37,910 nucleotides of DNA from Bacteroidales bacterium (lineage in GTDB: Bacteria; Bacteroidota; Bacteroidia; Bacteroidales; UBA932). The translations under genes were made by a program, and so were the position numbers. Position 1 is the stretch's first letter. Every line of letters starts with the position of its first letter. This document shows, piece by piece, positions 34,063 through 37,910 of this stretch. The notes under the pieces were generated by a model. That model was not told the origin of the DNA. It was given only the letters and a program-made list of their open reading frames with translations, and did not search any database. The stretch spans positions 1 to 37,910 of the forward strand of contig JAKSJM010000025.1 of the NCBI GenBank assembly GCA_024398075.1. Reading direction: 5' to 3'.

Positions 34063-35100
34063 ATGCAAAATCTTGATTGGGGAAACCTCGGATTTGAGGT
34101 TAGAAGGACAAATGCTGTCATCGTCAGCAAGTTCAAGGATGGAAAGTGGTCTGAGCCAGAAGTGTGCAAGGACCTTGATATAACTCTCAATGTCTATGCA
34201 GGTGTACTGCATTACTCAAACTCGTGCTTCGAGGGCCTCAAGGCCTTCAGAGGTGCAGATGGAAAGGTACGTCTTTTCCGTCCAGATGAGAATGCGAAGC
34301 GAATGGCACGTGCTGGACAGTTCCTCGACATGGCCTATCCTTCAGAGGAGATGTTCGTGAAGATGTGCCTTATGTGCGTGAAGGAGAATCTTGATTTCCT
34401 TCCTCCATACGGATACAATGCTTCCATGTACCTTCGTCCACTGCTTATCGGCTCAAATCCTCAGCTGAATCTTCTCACATCTACTGAGGTCACTTTCATT
34501 GTGATGGGCAATCCAGTTGGTAGCTACTCAGGTGCAGCAGCGCTCACATCTGTGAATGCTGTCATCTGCCGTGACTATGATCGCGCAGCGCCAAATGGAA
34601 CCGGAAGCTACAAGCTCTCAGCGAATTATGCTCCTTCTTTCAGGGCATACAACCTTGCTCATGCAGCTGGTTACAAGGAACTTCTTTTCCTTGATTCAGC
34701 AACCCATACAAAGATCGACGAGTTCGGTTCATCAAACTTCTTCGGTATCAAGGGCAATTCCTATGTGACTCCGCTCTCGAATAGCGTTCTTCCATCCATC
34801 ACAAACAAGTCTTTGCAGACCATTGCTGAAGATTTCGGCCTGAAGGTGGAAAAGAGAGCTGTTCTTCTTGAGGAACTTCCTGAACTTGAGGAGGTTAATG
34901 CTTGTGGTACAGCTGTCGTCATCACTCCTATCTGGAATATAGTGGACAAGCCATTCATCCAGTCAGATGAGATCACAGCAGACTACGAGTACGCAGAGCC
35001 AGGTGTTTGTGGCGCTACCAGTGCCAAGCTTTACAAGCAGATTCGTGCCATCCAGGATGGTCTCGAGCCTGATACCCATAACTGGTGTGTAGAACTTTAA
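34063..35100 (+). CDS. ilvE: Branched-chain amino acid aminotransferase IlvE
   Basis: A fold-type IV PLP enzyme that makes valine, leucine and isoleucine from their 2-oxo acids. The PLP lysine is K184 in GTGSYKLSANYA. FEGLKAFRGADGKVRLFRPDEN, YLRPLLIGSNPQL and EVNACGTAVVITPI are family motifs. At 345 residues it belongs to the longer type resembling eukaryotic and Bacteroidetes BCATs, rather than the 309-residue E. coli IlvE. It completes the branched-chain pathway in this operon. Confidence 0.94.
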   Translation: MQNLDWGNLGFEVRRTNAVIVSKFKDGKWSEPEVCKDLDITLNVYAGVLHYSNSCFEGLKAFRGADGKVRLFRPDENAKRMARAGQFLDMAYPSEEMFVKMCLMCVKENLDFLPPYGYNASMYLRPLLIGSNPQLNLLTSTEVTFIVMGNPVGSYSGAAALTSVNAVICRDYDRAAPNGTGSYKLSANYAPSFRAYNLAHAAGYKELLFLDSATHTKIDEFGSSNFFGIKGNSYVTPLSNSVLPSITNKSLQTIAEDFGLKVEKRAVLLEELPELEEVNACGTAVVITPIWNIVDKPFIQSDEITADYEYAEPGVCGATSAKLYKQIRAIQDGLEPDTHNWCVEL

Positions 35101-35103
35101 AAC

Positions 35104-36423
35104 ATGAAAGTATTCAGTGAAGAATTGGTAGCAGAGGCCTGTCGCGTAAATAGCGTCGCAGACCTCTCAAATGCTACTATCGGTGAAGTCCTTCTGGTCG
35201 CACAATGGCTGGAGAACAAGACCGGCATTCCTTTTATCCGTATGGATCAGGGATCTCCAGGTCTGCCGATTAATAAATATGGTGTAGAAGCTGAGAAGCG
35301 CGCCCTCGATGCTGGGTTGGGCTCGCAGTATCCTGCTGCAGCTGGTGTGAAAGAGCTCAAGGATGCAGCGTCGCAGTTTGTGAAGGCATTTATAAATGTC
35401 GACATTTCTCCACGTAGCTGTGTGCCTACGACTGGTTCTGTAGCTGGTTCGTTCGGCTCTTTCATCGCCTGTACCCAGAGAATTCCTGGAAAGGACAAGG
35501 TCCTTTTCATTGATCCTGGTTTCCCTATCCAGAAGTCCCAGCTTAGGGTGCTTGGTGTGGACTGGAGATCCTTTGATATCTATCCTTACCGTGGAGCAGA
35601 AAAACTGCGTCCAGTTCTTGAGGAGGAATTTTCGAAGGGAGATATCGCAGCCATCATCTACTCAAACCCTAACAACCCGGCTTGGATATGCCTTGATGAG
35701 GATGAGCTTCAGGTTATAGGCGAGCTCGCTACGAAGTACGATGTCATCGTGATGGAGGATCTGGCTTACTTCTGCATGGATTACAGAAGGAATCTCGGTC
35801 ATCCATACGAGGCTCCATACCTTCCTACGGTAGCGCGCTACACAGACAACTATATTCTCATGCTCTCCGCCTCAAAGATCTTCAGCTATGCCGGACAGCG
35901 CATCGCGCTTACCTGCATCAGCGACAAACTCTACGAGAAGCAGTATCCTGCCCTTGCGCAGAGGTATCTCGACGCAGGTGTGTTCGGCGTGACCCTCACG
36001 GCGTCTATCCTCTATATGATCACCAGTGGCTGCACGGCTACCACCCAGTATGCCTATGCAGAGATGCTCAGGCTGTCATGTGAAGGAAAGATCAACTTCG
36101 TGGAGGATACCAGAGAGTACGCAGTCCGTGCGGAGAAGATGAAGGAAATCTTCTGCAGACATGGATTCCATGTGGTATACGACAGGGATGTCACCCAGGA
36201 TGTGGGCGACGGATTCTTCTATACTCTTGGATATGGAGACCTGTCAGGCGAGGAACTGGTGGTCGAGCTCATGTACTATGGAGTGAGCAGCATCAGTCTC
36301 AGCACTACCGGCAGCCTCAATGGAGGCGTACGTGCGTGCACCAGCCGCATGAGAAACGAGCTCTATCCAGTCCTTGAGGAAAGGATGGCGGAGTTTGAGC
36401 GAGATCATTGTAAAAATAGATAA
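35104..36423 (+). CDS. Class I/II PLP-dependent aminotransferase
   Basis: A 439-residue fold-type I aminotransferase. The PLP lysine is K258 in MLSASKIFSYAGQRIAL; IIYSNPNNPAWICLDEDEL carries the conserved asparagine and EDLAYFCMDYRR the aspartate and tyrosine that contact the pyridine ring. The substrate is not evident. It starts three bases after the ilvE stop and is surely cotranscribed. Possibilities include an alanine/valine-pyruvate type or an aspartate or aromatic aminotransferase. Its place in the branched-chain operon favours an amino donor cycle using pyruvate or glutamate, but this is inference. Confidence 0.85.
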   Translation: MKVFSEELVAEACRVNSVADLSNATIGEVLLVAQWLENKTGIPFIRMDQGSPGLPINKYGVEAEKRALDAGLGSQYPAAAGVKELKDAASQFVKAFINVDISPRSCVPTTGSVAGSFGSFIACTQRIPGKDKVLFIDPGFPIQKSQLRVLGVDWRSFDIYPYRGAEKLRPVLEEEFSKGDIAAIIYSNPNNPAWICLDEDELQVIGELATKYDVIVMEDLAYFCMDYRRNLGHPYEAPYLPTVARYTDNYILMLSASKIFSYAGQRIALTCISDKLYEKQYPALAQRYLDAGVFGVTLTASILYMITSGCTATTQYAYAEMLRLSCEGKINFVEDTREYAVRAEKMKEIFCRHGFHVVYDRDVTQDVGDGFFYTLGYGDLSGEELVVELMYYGVSSISLSTTGSLNGGVRACTSRMRNELYPVLEERMAEFERDHCKNR

Positions 36424-36438
36424 AGAATTGACTCAGAT

Positions 36439-37893
36439 ATGATTACATTGCTTATAAGTATGGCATTGCTCGTGCTGGGCTACGTCTTCTATGGTAGCCT
36501 GTGCGACAAGGTCTATTCACCAGATGCGAAAGCATTGACCCCAGCTTATGCAAAGCAGGACGGAATCGATTTCATGCCTATGCCGACATGGAAGGTGTTC
36601 ATGATCCAGTTCCTTAACATCGCTGGTACTGGCCCTATCTTTGGTGCCATCCTCGGCGCCAAGTTTGGTCCTTCATGCTATCTTTGGATAGTGCTGGGAT
36701 GCATCTTCGGAGGAGCCATGCATGACTATTTCAGTGGCATGCTGTCCCTGAAGCATGGTGGTGCCGGCTTGCCTGACATCATCGGTGAGTATCTCGGAAA
36801 GAAGACCAAGGCAGTCATGCTGGTTTTTTCAGTGGTGATGCTGTTGCTCGTGGGTGCTGTGTTTGTATATAGTCCAGCCATCATCCTTGGCGATCTCGCT
36901 GGTGACGGTTCTTCAAAGGCCGTTCTCATCTGGGTGTTCATAGTGCTGGCTTACTACATCGTGGCAACATTGGTCCCTATCGACAAGATCATTGGCAAGA
37001 TTTATCCGCTTTTCGCGGTGGCACTCATCTTCATGGCGGTTTCGCTCTTTGTGTGCCTTATCGTGAAGTGGCCTGCCGGCGTCCCTGAGATCTGGGATGG
37101 CCTTCAGAATAGGACTCCGCAGGCTGGAGCCATCTTCCCTTGCCTGTTCATTTCCATTGCGTGTGGCGCCATCAGTGGCTTCCATGCTACTCAGTCGCCA
37201 CTTATGGCTAGATGCATCAAGAACCAGAACCTCGGAAAGAGAGTTTACTATGGTTCAATGATCACAGAGGGACTCATCGCCCTCGTCTGGGCTGCAGTTT
37301 CGTCATATTTCTTCTATGCTGGAGGAAATGTGGAGATGGGCGCGGAGAGTGTGACATCGGCACCTGCAGTGGTGACCACCGTCTCAAAGCATTGGCTCGG
37401 CGCATTCGGTAGCGTGCTCGCTATGCTCGGCGTAGTCGCAGCTCCTATCACCAGTGGTGATACAGCGCTGCGCTCTGCTCGCCTCATTGTCGCTGATGCG
37501 TTCAAGATCGACCAGGCTCCTATCTCTAAGAGACTCCTGGTTGCTGTCCCTATCTTCGTAGTGACAGGCCTGCTGCTTTGGTTCAATGTAGCAGATGCCT
37601 CAGGATTCGACATCATCTGGAGATACTTCGGATGGGCAAACCAGACGCTTGCGGTATTCACCCTTTGGGCGATTACTTCATATCTTTATCAGCATCGTAG
37701 TGGCATGTGGTATTTGATGTCATTGATTCCTGCAGTCTTCATGACAGCGGTATGTACATCATTCATCTGCACTGCTAAGATCGGCTTCAACATGCCTCAG
37801 TCTACTATCCCTTACGTAGCTGGCATAAGTGCACTTGCAGCCGTCATCCTGTTTGTCGTTCTTACACGCAAACTTAAAAGAGTGAACGAATAG
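36439..37893 (+). CDS. CstA-family transporter (carbon starvation protein), short form
   Basis: A 484-residue polytopic membrane protein with about 13 hydrophobic segments. Family hallmarks are QFLNIAGTGPIFGAILGAKFGP, GGAMHDYFSGMLSLKHGG, CGAISGFHATQSPLMARC and APITSGDTALRSARLIVADAF. E. coli CstA and BtsT are about 700 residues, so this is the shorter form common in Bacteroidetes and Firmicutes. Known members take up peptides or pyruvate. It starts 15 bases after the aminotransferase stop and is the last gene of the run. Pyruvate would be a substrate of both synthases at the head of the pathway, so pyruvate import is an attractive inference. Confidence 0.9.
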   Translation: MITLLISMALLVLGYVFYGSLCDKVYSPDAKALTPAYAKQDGIDFMPMPTWKVFMIQFLNIAGTGPIFGAILGAKFGPSCYLWIVLGCIFGGAMHDYFSGMLSLKHGGAGLPDIIGEYLGKKTKAVMLVFSVVMLLLVGAVFVYSPAIILGDLAGDGSSKAVLIWVFIVLAYYIVATLVPIDKIIGKIYPLFAVALIFMAVSLFVCLIVKWPAGVPEIWDGLQNRTPQAGAIFPCLFISIACGAISGFHATQSPLMARCIKNQNLGKRVYYGSMITEGLIALVWAAVSSYFFYAGGNVEMGAESVTSAPAVVTTVSKHWLGAFGSVLAMLGVVAAPITSGDTALRSARLIVADAFKIDQAPISKRLLVAVPIFVVTGLLLWFNVADASGFDIIWRYFGWANQTLAVFTLWAITSYLYQHRSGMWYLMSLIPAVFMTAVCTSFICTAKIGFNMPQSTIPYVAGISALAAVILFVVLTRKLKRVNE

Positions 37894-37910
37894 TTATTAA
37901 TACTTAACAA

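Noticed and set aside
1-37910. Mobile elements, CRISPR arrays or tRNA genes
   Set aside because: No transposase, integrase, terminal repeats, regularly spaced repeats or cloverleaf sequences were seen.

Overview
The window reads as chromosomal DNA of a member of the Bacteroidales (phylum Bacteroidota). This is supported by Bacteroidota-type promoter boxes (TAnnTTTG) in front of several genes, the near absence of Shine-Dalgarno sequences, many exported lipoproteins with a lipobox close to the N-terminus, and protein families typical of the group: GH89 and GH3 glycosidases, GHL10-type hydrolases, short CstA, a second isopropylmalate-synthase-like gene, and an rSAM/lipoprotein pair. The genus cannot be fixed from the sequence alone. 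No phage, insertion sequence, CRISPR array, tRNA or rRNA was seen. Coding density is very high and no gene-free stretch exceeds about 210 bases.

Left part (1-14475): a lytic transglycosylase and a small beta-barrel-like protein; an acetyltransferase/condensation-fold protein on the minus strand; a GH89 alpha-N-acetylglucosaminidase lipoprotein; a tightly packed five-gene minus-strand operon (Tat-type FAD oxidoreductase lipoprotein, exported PPP-type phosphatase, GHL10-type hydrolase lipoprotein, unknown two-TM protein, exported metallophosphoesterase); and, divergent from it, a GH3 beta-glucosidase followed by a YhhN-type lysoplasmalogenase. Most of these products are predicted to be exported, consistent with glycan and phosphoester scavenging in the periplasm or at the surface. 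No SusC/SusD pair is present, so this is not a classical polysaccharide utilisation locus.

Middle (14472-22828): a radical SAM/SPASM enzyme paired with a small lipoprotein (an rSAM/lipoprotein system of unknown function), preceded by an AraC-type regulator that appears to have lost its middle; an AMP-forming acyl-CoA ligase; a lone PfoR-like PTS IIC membrane protein; a second GH3 enzyme; then a queuosine-precursor module (transporter plus QueF) behind a convincing preQ1-I riboswitch.

Right part (23034-37893): one long plus-strand run, ilvD-ilvB-ilvN-ilvC-leuA-leuC-leuD-(second synthase)-leuB-ilvE-aminotransferase-cstA. This is a nearly complete valine/leucine/isoleucine pathway. The second synthase looks like a citramalate synthase, which would give a threonine-independent route to isoleucine that reuses LeuCD and LeuB. 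The terminal CstA-family transporter may supply pyruvate.

Most noteworthy: the rSAM/lipoprotein pair with its deleted AraC gene, the preQ1 riboswitch, the alternative hairpins plus terminator ahead of the ilv-leu operon, and the fact that all four convergent gene pairs overlap by exactly four bases at their stop codons. All functional assignments are by motif reading and family knowledge; no database search was run.
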